Positions 54,905 to 64,000 of a stretch of 64,000 nt of DNA are shown here, in pieces (position 1 is the first letter of the stretch; each line of letters starts with the position of its first letter). Location: NCBI RefSeq assembly GCF_007183175.1, contig NZ_AP019807.1, positions 1,677,001 to 1,741,000 on the forward strand, given 5' to 3'. The DNA comes from Microbulbifer sp. GL-2 (GTDB lineage: Bacteria > Pseudomonadota > Gammaproteobacteria > Pseudomonadales > Cellvibrionaceae). Position numbers and translations under genes: made by a program. The notes under the pieces are model-generated. The model ran no database searches and was not told the origin of the DNA. It saw nothing but the letters and a program-made list of their open reading frames with translations.

Positions 54905-55168
54905 AAAAATTTCCGTAAACAAGCTATCCAGGTGTTACAGGAAAGAAAAAGCGTAGCATGAATATCAATAGGGCAGGTTACCGGGCCCATCTTTTGACCC
55001 GTTATAGTAGAAAGAAGTAGTACCTGCCCACTAAACGGCTGCTTTCGCGCCGTGCTTACTCGTGGTGATAAAACCCTTGCACATTACGCCTTATTCGACG
55101 CTAAATTTTTTCAAGATTTTTTATATAAAAGACGGGGTTAACCGCCCTTTTGATTGAAGAAATTCAAT

Positions 55169-55594
55169 TTAAGCGGTGGGCAATAAAGCCCGTATATCAT
55201 CAGGTATCGGCATAGATTTCCCAGCCTGTTGGCCTACCCAAACAATCTTAGCTTCACCGGTTGTGTAGAGTTTATCGGTGTTATCCTTATCTCTGATTTC
55301 ATAATAGCTATTAAAGCTACTGCGCCCGGGAATGCCGCCATACATACTTACAGTAATACTGGCAGGAAATACCAAAGGTAAATGAAAATTGGCTGAGGCA
55401 TTCAGTAATACAGGGCCACCTCCTTGATTGCTGCTGAGAGCGCCTGAGCTATATATCGAGGCTAACCAACTGCAGCGACATTGCTCAAAGTAGGTGAAGT
55501 AGGTAGCGTTGTTAATATGGCCAAAGGCATCCATATCGCCCCAGCGTACAGCTAAGGTTTCCTGATGTAGAAGGTTGCGGGGGGCTTCACTCAT
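55169..55594 (-). CDS. Acyl-CoA thioesterase, hot-dog fold
   Basis: 141 residues of the 4-hydroxybenzoyl-CoA thioesterase-like group. TLAVRWGDMDAFGHINNATYFTYFEQCR carries the catalytic Asp and His-Ile-Asn-Asn region; LNASANFHLPLVFPASITVSMYGG and SSFNSYYEIRD complete the fold. It probably hydrolyses a cytosolic acyl-CoA; the chain length cannot be read. Confidence 0.88.
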   Translation of the reverse strand: MSEAPRNLLHQETLAVRWGDMDAFGHINNATYFTYFEQCRCSWLASIYSSGALSSNQGGGPVLLNASANFHLPLVFPASITVSMYGGIPGRSSFNSYYEIRDKDNTDKLYTTGEAKIVWVGQQAGKSMPIPDDIRALLPTA

Positions 55595-56145
55595 TGTTAT
55601 TACACTTAAATCAAAACAGTAAAGCGGTTAATTGTAATGGGCTGTTGGTGCTATGAGTAGGTTTATATTTTATATCGTAAAGGTCATGCAAGGTTGTAAG
55701 AAAACGTCAATATTGCCTTTATTTTTCTTATTCATTAACAGGAATTTAATCGAAGCTTATTTTGTAAGCTGCCAGGCAGCTCTAGATTTAGTTTACCTAT
55801 AATTGGTTGCCAACTTGATGTGAGTTAGAAATATCGTTACCCCTACGTTGTGGCGATTGATTAGTAAAAGAAATCAGCAATAAAAAGCTGGCATCAAATT
55901 GTAAATGAATATTTATACTAATTACGGCAATGGCGAGCTCCTTGATTCCCATGACGGGTTCGCCCAATAGGTTCTTCCTATCGGAATAGGAGACCCGCAC
56001 AGTCTTTCCCAGCTACCAGTCCAATTTCTCGCCCAGATTTGCATGGCTTTCGGGGCATGTTCTGCTGAATTTAGGTGGCAAGGTAAGGTGGTGAACGAGT
56101 TCATTCCGTTCTGCCACCCTGTAAGCCAGAGGCTTCCTATAGCAC
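55595..56145. other. Non-coding or decayed stretch beside the restriction operon
   Basis: 551 bases with only short frames (67, 60 and 95 residues in conflicting frames) that I do not accept as genes. It marks the left border of the restriction-modification region. I looked for transposase, integrase, tRNA and direct repeats and recognised none. Confidence 0.4.
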
Positions 56146-59100
56146 CTAAGCACTCCAGCTATGACTCAATGTCTCCGCCTGCTTTAAGCACAGCTGCACT
56201 GCCTCATCTGCCCCATCTGGTGGGTATTTCCATTTGCGCAGTGCGCGGCGCACCAGGTTGCGCAGTTTGGCGCGCACGCTGTCGCGCACCTGCCAGTCCA
56301 CGGTGGTGGATTTGCGCAGCTGCTGGGTGACGTATTTGGCGAGTTCGCGCAGATTGTTATCGCCCAGTTCTTTTACCGCCGACTGGTTTTGGATCAAAGC
56401 GCGGTAGAAGGCGATTTCGTCGGTATTGAGGCCGGAATTTTCTGCCATCTGCGCATCTTCGGCCATGTCCTTGGCCATCTGGATCAGCTCTTCGATAACC
56501 TGGGCGGTTTCGATAGCGCGATTGTGGTATTTGCGCAGGGCTTCCATAATGCGGTCGGAGTATTTTTTCTCCGACACCACATCGGATTTCATACGCGCTT
56601 TTACTTCGTCGCGCAGTAGCCGTTCGAGCAGCTCAACGGCCAGGTTTTTTTCCTTAAGATTGGCGACGTCTTCCATAAACTCAGGGGACAGCAAGCCGAT
56701 ATTCGGGCGGTCCAGGCCCACCATGCTGAAGATATCATCCACACCGTCGGCGACGATGGCATTGTCGATAATCTGCTTGAGTGCGGAGTTCTTTTCCTCA
56801 TCGGTGCGGCGCTTGTCGATGGTGGTGAACTTGGTGATGGCGTTTTTCACCGCACCCCAGAAGGCGATCTCTTTCTTGTGGGGCGCGGCGTTCTTCAGGG
56901 TGCTGCACAGGGTGTAGGCCTTGCTGAGCGCGGCCATCACATCGAGAAAGCGCCGTTTACCATCCAGTTCGCCGCTGCCGGGGTTTATCAGGCTGAGGAT
57001 ATGGTTCATGGCGCCGGGCAACAGTTGCAGGGCCTGGGTCTCGTACTGGCTGTAATCAAAGCCGTGCATCATATCGTGCAGTACGCCGAGCTTTTCCAGC
57101 AGAATGGCGTAGGCTTCATGGGCGTCGTGGGTGGGCTTGCCCTTACCGTTAGCGCCGGTATAGGTCTTGAGTGCCTGCTTCAGCTCATTGGCAATGCCGA
57201 TGTAGTCCACCACCAAGCCGCCGGGCTTGTCTTTGAACACCCGGTTAACCCGCGCAATGGCCTGCATCAGGTTGTGGCCCTTCATGGGCTTATCGATATA
57301 CATGGTGTGGCAAATGGGGGCATCGAAGCCGGTGAGCCACATATCCCGCACGATCACCAGCTGTAACGGGTCGTTCACATCCTTAAAGCGCTTTTCAAAC
57401 GCTTTCTTGGTTTCCTTGTTGTAGATATGCGGCTGCAACTTGGCTTTGTCCGACGCCGAACCGGTCATCACAATTTTGATCGCGCCCTTGTCGGGGTCTG
57501 GGTGGTGCCACTCGGGCTTGATAGCGACGATGGCATCGTAGAGGTCGACACAGATCTCGCGGCTCATAGCCACGATCATGGCCTTGCCGGGCATGGAGGC
57601 GGTGCGGCTGTCAAAATGCCGGATCAGGTCTTTGGCCACCTGCTCCACCCGGGGCTTGCTGCCGACGAGTTTTTCCAGCGTGGCCCAGCGGGACTTGGTT
57701 TTCTCCCGCTCGGCCACATCTTCTTCGTCCTCAATAACCTCTTCAACATTCTCGTTCAGCGCCTCGATATCGGCCGCGTGGATATCCAGCTTGGCCAGGC
57801 GCGATTCATAGTAGATAGGCACCGTGGCGCCATCGTCTACCGCATCCTGAATATCGTAGATGGAGACATATTCACCAAATACCGCGCGGGTATCTTTATC
57901 GGCCGAGTCGACCGGGGTACCGGTAAAGCCGATAAATGAGGCCGCCGGCAAGGCATCGCGCATATGCTTGGAATAGCCGAAGGTGTAAGTGCCCTTTTTG
58001 GTGTTGAACTTGGCCTTGTCGCCATACTGGCTGCGGTGGGCCTCGTCGCTGACCACGACGATATTGTGGCGGCGGCTCAACTCCGGGTGGCTGGTTTCCT
58101 CGGCGAGTAGGGCAAATTTTTGCACCGTGGTAAACACGATACCGCCGGACTGGCGCGCGGCGAGTATCTGGCGCAGCTCGTCTCTGTCGCCGGCCTGTAC
58201 CGGGGTCTGTTTGAGGGTATCGGCGGCCATACAGAAGGTGTTGTACAGCTGGCCATCCAGATCGTTGCGGTCGGTGACGACCACGATGGTGGGGTTATTC
58301 ATGGCAGGCTGTGCCAGTAATTTGCCGGCGTAACACACCATGGAGATGGACTTGCCGGAGCCCTGGGTGTGCCAAACCACCCCGGCCTTGCCGGAACCGG
58401 GTTCTACTTTATCGGCATAATTCGCCCGGGGCTGGGCCACCAGGTTTGATCGCTCGGCGGCAATCACGGTCGCTTTCACCGCCTGGCGCACCGCGTGGAA
58501 CTGGTGATAGCCGGCGATCTTTTTAACGATTTGATCGCCGTCCTGCTCAAACAGCACAAAGTGGCGGATATAGTCCAACAACAGTTCGGGCTTAAAGAAG
58601 CCTTTTACCAGGGTTTCTAAGAAGTATTCAAAGTGCGGTTTGTCGTGCTCGTTATTGACCACCCGCCAGGGTAAAAAGCGCTCTTTGTTGGCGGTGAGGG
58701 AACCGACGCGGGCATTGAGACCATCGCTGATGACCAGTGCCTGGTTAAAAATAAATAGGTCGGGGGTTTCTTCTTTGTAGGTTTGCAGCTGCTGGTAGGC
58801 GGACCAGATATCGGCGCTGCTGTCGGCGGGATTTTTTAACTCAATCACCGCCAGCGGCAAGCCATTGATAAATACAATAATGTCCGGGCGGCGACTTCCC
58901 TTGGTGCCGGTGATGGTGTATTGGTTGACCACCAAAAATTCGTTGCGTTTGGTATTGGCGAAGTCCACCAGCTTTACATAGTCGGTTACTACTTCGCCGT
59001 TGCTATCTTTAAACTCGACCTTGACCCCTTCCTGCAACCACTGGTGAAACTGCTTATTATTTTTGATCAGGATGGGCGTTTCGGGTGTGGCGATCTGTTG

Positions 59101-59307
59101 GGTGACTCGCTCAAGGGTGGATAGCGGTACCTGCGGGTTAATAACTTCCAAGCGGCTCAGCAGGCGTTCGTGCAGGATAATCTGGCGGTAATCGCTGCGC
59201 TCCGGGGTATCGCTATCGGGGGCGATATCGTAGCCACAGGCATAGTTGTAGCCGAGGGCGTTAAACCATTCTAGGCAAAGTTGTTCTAGTTGGTCTTCCG
59301 TGATCAT
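56146..59307 (-). CDS. hsdR: Type I restriction endonuclease, R subunit
   Basis: ATP-dependent translocase/nuclease of a type I restriction enzyme. 1053 residues. An N-terminal PD-(D/E)xK nuclease (RRPDIIVFINGLPLAVIELKN, D142 and E156-x-K158), a two-domain SF2 motor with Walker A HTQGSGKS at 313-320, DEAH at 421-424 and FTGTPVD, MYIDKPMKGHNLMQAIARVNR with the arginine finger, and a helical C-terminal region that contacts HsdM. The start overlaps the FRG-gene stop by four bases (ATGA), so it is coupled to the FRG gene. Together with hsdM and hsdS it makes a complete-looking system. Confidence 0.96.
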   Translation of the reverse strand: MITEDQLEQLCLEWFNALGYNYACGYDIAPDSDTPERSDYRQIILHERLLSRLEVINPQVPLSTLERVTQQIATPETPILIKNNKQFHQWLQEGVKVEFKDSNGEVVTDYVKLVDFANTKRNEFLVVNQYTITGTKGSRRPDIIVFINGLPLAVIELKNPADSSADIWSAYQQLQTYKEETPDLFIFNQALVISDGLNARVGSLTANKERFLPWRVVNNEHDKPHFEYFLETLVKGFFKPELLLDYIRHFVLFEQDGDQIVKKIAGYHQFHAVRQAVKATVIAAERSNLVAQPRANYADKVEPGSGKAGVVWHTQGSGKSISMVCYAGKLLAQPAMNNPTIVVVTDRNDLDGQLYNTFCMAADTLKQTPVQAGDRDELRQILAARQSGGIVFTTVQKFALLAEETSHPELSRRHNIVVVSDEAHRSQYGDKAKFNTKKGTYTFGYSKHMRDALPAASFIGFTGTPVDSADKDTRAVFGEYVSIYDIQDAVDDGATVPIYYESRLAKLDIHAADIEALNENVEEVIEDEEDVAEREKTKSRWATLEKLVGSKPRVEQVAKDLIRHFDSRTASMPGKAMIVAMSREICVDLYDAIVAIKPEWHHPDPDKGAIKIVMTGSASDKAKLQPHIYNKETKKAFEKRFKDVNDPLQLVIVRDMWLTGFDAPICHTMYIDKPMKGHNLMQAIARVNRVFKDKPGGLVVDYIGIANELKQALKTYTGANGKGKPTHDAHEAYAILLEKLGVLHDMMHGFDYSQYETQALQLLPGAMNHILSLINPGSGELDGKRRFLDVMAALSKAYTLCSTLKNAAPHKKEIAFWGAVKNAITKFTTIDKRRTDEEKNSALKQIIDNAIVADGVDDIFSMVGLDRPNIGLLSPEFMEDVANLKEKNLAVELLERLLRDEVKARMKSDVVSEKKYSDRIMEALRKYHNRAIETAQVIEELIQMAKDMAEDAQMAENSGLNTDEIAFYRALIQNQSAVKELGDNNLRELAKYVTQQLRKSTTVDWQVRDSVRAKLRNLVRRALRKWKYPPDGADEAVQLCLKQAETLSHSWSA

Positions 59308-60650
59308 TTCGTATTGCAGTCCTGTTCTTCACCCACAGATATAAGACTCACCGCTTGTTTAGTACTTTCTTTTTCTTTAGATCGACTCATTTCAGCAGCT
59401 GTCGATGCCAACCTTTCAGCTGCTGGAGAAATGAAGTCATAGGGGAATTGGCTGTTTTTTAATTGCCTTCTAAGAATGTTTTTCAGTCGTGCTAATTGAG
59501 ATTCTCGATCATACCAATCTGGTCCTGCTTTATTGTCGATAAAATCGACTGCGGTTTCAGCTATCTTACTAAGGTCTAACTCATTGGCTTTTTGTCGTAT
59601 TGAATCATCAATAAATAAGGAATTTATTAGCGTACGAAATACATCGTTCGTTTCAGTTATGGAGAACTCTTTGGGCTTTGAATTCAGATGCGAAAAGTCC
59701 GAAATTTTTTCCTTTTGTTTTTCTTTCGCGATTCTTAGTTTTCTATTTTTTGCCTCAATTGACTCACTAATGAGTTCGTTGCAATAACCTGATGCGCCAA
59801 TTACATCTGGAAATAGATTTGCATGATGAATATTCATTTTTCGAAGATGCTTTAAGCATTCCCTTCGGCAATCTTCGGAATTAGGAATGTGTAGCTTACA
59901 TATGTACTTGCTGATTTCGTCTGGACTTTCAATATCCACTTCTGAATCTGTAAGTGCTTTAAGCAGGGCGGATTCTATAGTCTCTCCATATGGAGAGATT
60001 GTGAATAATCCAGCTTGGTTAACGAGGCGGCCATGGTCATCCTTTGATGGCTCGACGATTTTTGGGTATCCATCAGCTAAAGGATTGGAATTTTCATTTT
60101 CAACTAAGTCTTCTATAAATGACTTATTGAGGATGTAGATAGCTCGGCTATGATTCGTCGGGTTGCCTTTACTGTCTTCCCAATCAACTGGGTCTTCGTT
60201 AACAAAGGCAAAAAATAAAGCAACGTAAGGTGCTAGTGACCAGTCAAGTAGGGGCGTAGCCAGCCCGTGATGTTGTCCTATTGCCCAAAGTTCTTCATCA
60301 TCTGTATCAGTTAAAATACTATTGTGCACGCGCCCGCGAATTGATAGGCGGAAGTTTCTTAGTTGTTTTTTAGCTATGTCTTCTTGAATAGCTCCTGGCG
60401 ACATACGGTCTAACGTGGGTTGTAGCTCCCATCGGTAGTTGTGTTGTCCACGGAAAACAAACTCTGCTCCATCTTCATCGGTGCGATAATATTTTACTAT
60501 GTCATGAAACTGTTCCCAGCTATCTAGCCTTGTCGCAGGAATCAATCCGTCAATGGTTTGGTTGTATATGTCAAATTTGGGCCAAAGCGGTAGATTTTTG
60601 TAGTACTTTTCTTCGCGCTTTAGATATTTTTCACATTGTGCTTCCATCAT
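59304..60650 (-). CDS. FRG-domain protein inside the R-M operon
   Basis: 448 residues. The FRG domain is at about 43-150: SWEQFHDIVKYY, then EFVFRGQHNYRWELQPTL with FRG at 66-68, and GQHHGLATPLLDWSLAPYVALFFAF at 125-149. This domain is named for that Phe-Arg-Gly motif and is often found in phage-defence neighbourhoods; its activity is unknown. The remaining ~300 residues are mostly helical and AT-rich with no recognised domain. The start ATGATG has AGGGACAA upstream, and its second base pair set overlaps the stop of an hsdS remnant; its own stop overlaps the hsdR start. It therefore behaves as an integral operon gene. A standalone role in the cell cannot be excluded. Confidence 0.8.
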   Translation of the reverse strand: MMEAQCEKYLKREEKYYKNLPLWPKFDIYNQTIDGLIPATRLDSWEQFHDIVKYYRTDEDGAEFVFRGQHNYRWELQPTLDRMSPGAIQEDIAKKQLRNFRLSIRGRVHNSILTDTDDEELWAIGQHHGLATPLLDWSLAPYVALFFAFVNEDPVDWEDSKGNPTNHSRAIYILNKSFIEDLVENENSNPLADGYPKIVEPSKDDHGRLVNQAGLFTISPYGETIESALLKALTDSEVDIESPDEISKYICKLHIPNSEDCRRECLKHLRKMNIHHANLFPDVIGASGYCNELISESIEAKNRKLRIAKEKQKEKISDFSHLNSKPKEFSITETNDVFRTLINSLFIDDSIRQKANELDLSKIAETAVDFIDNKAGPDWYDRESQLARLKNILRRQLKNSQFPYDFISPAAERLASTAAEMSRSKEKESTKQAVSLISVGEEQDCNTK

Positions 60651-60764
60651 TTGTCCCTGTTTACTTCTAGCGCTCCCAGCAGTAGTTTCGGTAGCAATGT
60701 ATCTCTAACTGATTCCAATTTTTTGGAAGCTTATTATGTCGTTTTCGCGAATAGATTGCCTGAT
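60647..60764 (-). pseudogene. Decayed 3' end of a second hsdS
   Basis: Read on the minus strand, this stretch encodes IRENDIISFQK and, after a one-base shift in an A-run, LESVRDTLLPKLLLGALEV. It aligns with the C-terminus of the intact HsdS (ILENYRQDQNLEDIRCTLLPK and LLSGEL), including the near-universal LLPKL end. The other frames across it carry stops, and a TAA lies just upstream, so it is not expressed as a full protein. Its stop codon (TGA at 60647-60649) overlaps the start of the FRG gene, as a functional hsdS in the same place would. Confidence 0.75.
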
Positions 60765-60953
60765 TTATTCGGTTGACAAGGTAGTTTCGTCTAGCCTCAG
60801 TATTGCACTTAATATCTCAGCTATTTGCAGTGTGTAGTTTTTGGTAGAGAAACATGGAGTCGACTCTCTCGTCCCTTCTTTCTGGTTTGGAGAGAAGTTA
60901 CGGGGAGTAATAGCCTCGTAAAGATATCGCTTCCATTGTCATTTAATATTTTC
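60765..60953. other. Gap between intact hsdS and the hsdS remnant
   Basis: About 190 bases with no gene I can support. It is probably further decayed DNA of the lost specificity gene or of the recombination event; I could not read more HsdS from it. Confidence 0.35.
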
Positions 60954-62450
60954 TTATCCGACCTCGCTTGCGGCCTCGAATTTAAGCTCACCTGAAAGAA
61001 GCTTGGGTAAGAGAGTGCACCGAATGTCTTCAAGGTTTTGGTCTTGACGGTAATTCTCCAGAATTTGTTTCATCAAATTTCCGACCGAACTTGAAAATTC
61101 CTCTAAAATTTCATCTTTCGGTCTGATAATTTCAATTTTAGAAAAATTTCCAGTATTTAAATTCAAGGTTGTACTGCCACCGCTAGCTAAATCATGAAGA
61201 AGGTTGCTTAGCCCTAGCATGGAGTAATACAAGTATGCGGAATGGATTGCTTGATCCGGCACAATGCTATTAATCTGCTGGTTGGTGAAGCTATCTTCAG
61301 TGGTGATCAAGACTTGGCCAACAGTCGCGATACAACTAACGCAAATACTACCCTCTGGTACTAGTTTCTTCTTCTGAGTGTCTGCACCTTTCTGTGAAAG
61401 GGAATCGAGAGTTTCAATCGCATACATTTTTCCATGCATGTCAGGGATTTTAATGAATGGAATTTTTCCGCCATAGTATTCAGCCTTCTTTTTCGAAGGT
61501 GTCTTACCACAAACTATCCTTCCCCATGAAGATAGTGGGGAAGCCTCCCATCCTTCTGGTATCTCCCCTAGTTCAGAATCCACCAGCGTATCCGGAAACA
61601 AAGCAGCGGTAGTTTTAAGTTGGGCTTGCTGCGCTTCGCTTAGGGTATCGAAGGCTTGGCCACCATTAAGGGCAGCGATGGCGGCTTGCTCGGAGTTGCC
61701 TTGGGCGATGATGGCGGCCTGGGCGCTGGTCCAGCGTGGGTCTTGCTGGATTTTACTTAGAATTTCGCTGTCGCTTTGGCCTTGCTGGCGCAGCTGGGCG
61801 GCCTGGTTTGCGGCGATCTTGGCGTGGGTGGGTTCGAAATCGACAAACCAGCTTTTAAATAGGGTTTGGGCGATCTGTTCGAGGGTTTGGTTGGTTTGGC
61901 GGTTGAGTTCGATTTTATCGTCGAGGAGTCTGCCGGTAACAACTATTTCATCTTGAGTTTTTTTAGGGGGAACAGGAACTTCCAGTTTTGCTAAGTCTGA
62001 GCCGGTAATACCCGCTACTGCAACTTGTCGTAGGATTGTTCCAAGCAGCCATTTTCCAAATGGGGAGTTAAATACGTAGTAATAAAACTCTGGATTTGCG
62101 ATGTCACTATTTAGGCGTGCTCGTATAATAGATGACTCAAAGGTTGTTGATTCATCTAACGATAGAATAATTGAGCATTTTCCGGCACCTTCTGCCGTCA
62201 GGGAGCGTCTTGCAAAGATCAAGTCACCTTTTTTCAAGGTGGACTTTTTAAGTTCTCTTTCATTTAGTTCGACTCTCTTCATTTCTACGCCGTCTTTGAG
62301 ACGCGGATGTGCAAAGAGCTCCCCCATATTAACAATTTTGCATCCCCGACCATGGAATTCTTTCTTTTTGTAAATTCCATTACGTAAAGGCTCGGCTAAA
62401 AGTTTCTCAAAAGGTAGCCATTGCCAACTGTTAGGCAAATTAAAGCTCAT
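60954..62450 (-). CDS. hsdS: Type I restriction-modification specificity subunit
   Basis: DNA-recognition subunit, 498 residues. Two target-recognition domains: the first ~1-165 (LPNSWQWLPFEKLLAEPLRNGIYKKKEF onward), the second ~295-470 (LGEIPEGWEASPLSSWGRIVCGKTPSKKKAEYYGGKIPFIKIPDM). Between them is a conserved helix (IVVTGRLLDDKIELNRQTNQTLEQIAQTLFKSWFVDFEP), then an Ala/Gln-rich spacer of about 85 residues, and a similar C-terminal helix ending LLPKLLSGEL. The spacer is long, though variants of it are common. The start overlaps the hsdM end by 11 bases. Recognition sequence cannot be predicted from this reading. Confidence 0.94.
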   Translation of the reverse strand: MSFNLPNSWQWLPFEKLLAEPLRNGIYKKKEFHGRGCKIVNMGELFAHPRLKDGVEMKRVELNERELKKSTLKKGDLIFARRSLTAEGAGKCSIILSLDESTTFESSIIRARLNSDIANPEFYYYVFNSPFGKWLLGTILRQVAVAGITGSDLAKLEVPVPPKKTQDEIVVTGRLLDDKIELNRQTNQTLEQIAQTLFKSWFVDFEPTHAKIAANQAAQLRQQGQSDSEILSKIQQDPRWTSAQAAIIAQGNSEQAAIAALNGGQAFDTLSEAQQAQLKTTAALFPDTLVDSELGEIPEGWEASPLSSWGRIVCGKTPSKKKAEYYGGKIPFIKIPDMHGKMYAIETLDSLSQKGADTQKKKLVPEGSICVSCIATVGQVLITTEDSFTNQQINSIVPDQAIHSAYLYYSMLGLSNLLHDLASGGSTTLNLNTGNFSKIEIIRPKDEILEEFSSSVGNLMKQILENYRQDQNLEDIRCTLLPKLLSGELKFEAASEVG

Positions 62451-64000
62451 AACCCAACCCCGCCAAATTCTTTTTAATCTCCACTTCTAAGCGATCCGAT
62501 TCATCAAACTGCGATTTTAACTGACCGGTTAAGCGGGCCATCTTCTCGGCAAAGGGTTCACCGTCATCTTCTTCCGCAACGGCGCCCACATAGCGGCCCG
62601 GGGTCAATACAAAATCGTGCTTTTGCAGCTCTTCCAACTTAGCGGCTTTAACAAAGCCGGGTATGTCTTCGTAGTTTTCGCCGGTCTGCCAGTTGTGGTA
62701 GGTCTCGGTAACCTGGTTCAGGTCTTCCTGGGTGAAATCCCGCAGTACCCGGTCTTTCATATAGCCCAGGTTGCGGGCGTCGATAAACAGCACTTCGCCT
62801 TGGCGATCGCGCAGCTTTCGGCCGGCGGCGGAGGTGCGCGCCCCTTTGTTTTTACTCAGGAACCAAATACAGGCGGGGATCTGGGTATTGGTAAATAGCT
62901 GGCCGGGCAGGGCCACCATACACTCCACCAGGTCGGCCTCAATCAGGCGCTTGCGGATTTCCCCTTCGTTATTGGTGTTGGAACTCATGGAGCCGTTGGC
63001 CAACAGCAAGCCCATACTGCCGTTGGGGGCCAGGTGGAACAGCATATGTTGCAGCCAGGCGAAGTTGGCGTTGCCCGACGGCGGCCTGCCGTATTGCCAG
63101 CGTTTGTCATCGTCGGCGATGCCGGTATCCCACTCCTTCATATTGAACGGCGGGTTGGCCATAACGAAGTCGGCGCGCAGGTCCGGGTGCTGGTCGTTGG
63201 TGTAGGTGTTGGCCGGCTCTTTACCAAAGTTAAAGTCGATACCGCGAATGGCCATATTCATCGCGGCCAACTGCCAGGTGGTGTGGTTGTATTCCTGGCC
63301 GTAGATAGAGACTTCGCCAATCTTACCCCGATGCTCGGTAATAAAGTGCTCGGACTGCACAAAGAAACCGCCGGAACCCATGGCCGGGTCGTATACACGG
63401 CCCTTGAAGGGTTCGAGCATTTGCACGATCAGGCTGACGATAGACTTGGGCGTATAGAACTGGCCACCCTTCTTGCCCTCGGCCAGGGCGAACTGGCCGA
63501 GCATATATTCGTAGACGTGGCCGAGAATATCTTTGCTGTTGAGGCTGGCGTGGTTGAACGGCACCGTGGCGATCAGGTCGATTAGTTCACCCAGTTTGGA
63601 CTGGTCGATTTGCAGCTGGGTATAGCGCTTGTTGAGCACCCCTTTGAGCTTGGGGTTGTCGGCTTCAATGGCTTCCAGAGCGTTGTCGATCAGATGGCCG
63701 ACGGAGCTGATCTTGAGGGTTTTGTCTTTGCCTTTCTCGTCCTGGAAAGTAAGTTCGGCACCGCCGATCACGGTCTTGTTGTTGTCTTGCAGAAACTGCC
63801 AGCGGGCCTGCTGCGGCACCCAGAAGGTGTTGGTTTCCAGGTAGTAGTCGCGCACTTCCAGTTCGCTTTTAACTTCTGCTGCGTATTCTTTACTGTCGGC
63901 ACCGCCAAAGTCCTCTGGGTCGAGGAAGTAGTCGTGGTCGGCATCGGTGAGCTGCTGCTTGAGTTCATCGCGGCGGATATCGAAGGCATCGGAGACATAT
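62440..64000 (-). CDS. hsdM: Type I DNA methyltransferase, M subunit (runs off right edge)
   Basis: N6-adenine methyltransferase subunit. The frame is open from 62440 through base 64000 (the first visible residues are YVSDAFDIRRDELKQQLTDADHDYFLDPEDF), about 520 codons; the start is outside. SAM-binding motif I YDPAMGSGGFFVQSE, the catalytic NPPF (VMANPPFNMKEWD), and FYTPKSIVSLIVQMLEPF just before motif I. The C-terminal end (DESDRLEVEIKKNLAGLGYEL) overlaps the hsdS start. A start at the GTG at 63855 would be internal and is not used. Confidence 0.95.
   Translation of the reverse strand, partial: YVSDAFDIRRDELKQQLTDADHDYFLDPEDFGGADSKEYAAEVKSELEVRDYYLETNTFWVPQQARWQFLQDNNKTVIGGAELTFQDEKGKDKTLKISSVGHLIDNALEAIEADNPKLKGVLNKRYTQLQIDQSKLGELIDLIATVPFNHASLNSKDILGHVYEYMLGQFALAEGKKGGQFYTPKSIVSLIVQMLEPFKGRVYDPAMGSGGFFVQSEHFITEHRGKIGEVSIYGQEYNHTTWQLAAMNMAIRGIDFNFGKEPANTYTNDQHPDLRADFVMANPPFNMKEWDTGIADDDKRWQYGRPPSGNANFAWLQHMLFHLAPNGSMGLLLANGSMSSNTNNEGEIRKRLIEADLVECMVALPGQLFTNTQIPACIWFLSKNKGARTSAAGRKLRDRQGEVLFIDARNLGYMKDRVLRDFTQEDLNQVTETYHNWQTGENYEDIPGFVKAAKLEELQKHDFVLTPGRYVGAVAEEDDGEPFAEKMARLTGQLKSQFDESDRLEVEIKKNLAGLGYEL

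Noticed and set aside
55797..56104. Two short overlapping minus-strand frames left of hsdR
   Set aside because: Different frames, no ribosome sites, no recognisable domain; also considered as transposon remnants but no motif was seen.
60821..61033. 70-residue frame overlapping the end of hsdS
   Set aside because: It overlaps the hsdS coding region in another frame and has no protein-like features.

Overview
The window looks like a chromosomal segment of a marine gammaproteobacterium, probably in or near Microbulbifer/Cellvibrionales. This rests on gene content and order: rpmE–priA–SPOR–hslVU–DUF971, ubiE–ubiJ–ubiB–hisI–hisE–tatABC, and tkt–epd beside an ArsR-methyltransferase gene, metK, ahcY and metF. 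These resemble Pseudomonas-type neighbourhoods, with differences. The species cannot be proven from sequence alone. I saw no rRNA, tRNA, CRISPR array or intact insertion sequence.

Layout. 1-3.5 kb, all minus strand: 5'-part of gshA (runs off the left edge), a small Pro/Glu-rich protein, a short malic enzyme and rpmE. 3.8-9.4 kb, plus strand: priA, an FtsN-like SPOR protein, hslV, hslU and a DUF971 protein. 9.7-12.8 kb: two tandem alkaline phosphatases, one with a Sec signal and one lipoprotein, facing a CHAD-domain gene (12.9-13.7 kb). 13.8-19.4 kb: a dense plus-strand run of ubiquinone, histidine and twin-arginine translocation genes. 19.8-24.2 kb: small membrane proteins, a predicted lipoprotein aminopeptidase and an AT-rich orphan lipoprotein. 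24.3-27.4 kb, minus strand: tkt and epd. 27.6-33 kb, plus strand: the methyl cycle (ArsR-methyltransferase regulator with a perfect operator-like palindrome, metK, ahcY, metF), then rluA. 33-42.7 kb: tex (minus), an RND efflux pair, rsmE, a membrane protein, a HAD phosphatase and an OmpA-like lipoprotein. 42.8-55.6 kb is mixed accessory material: a retinol-saturase-like FAD enzyme, a ParD-like/methionine aminopeptidase pair, a metalloprotease-TPR protein, a SRAP protein, a three-gene oxidative operon (two different 2-oxoglutarate oxygenases around an aldehyde dehydrogenase) opposite a LysR gene, a dicarboxylate symporter, DUF1810 and a thioesterase. 56-64 kb, minus strand: a type I restriction-modification operon, hsdM–hsdS–FRG-domain gene–hsdR, with hsdM running off the right edge.

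The most notable observations are in the accessory part. The FRG-domain gene is translationally coupled to hsdR and sits just behind the decayed 3' end of a second hsdS, which suggests exchange of specificity genes. The oxidative operon has a perfect inverted repeat in the divergent gap next to its LysR gene. A ParD-like protein is translationally coupled to an apparently complete methionine aminopeptidase. The ArsR-methyltransferase regulator of the SAM cycle has a 9+6+9 palindrome just upstream. None of these is proven to be a new system; they are leads read from sequence.
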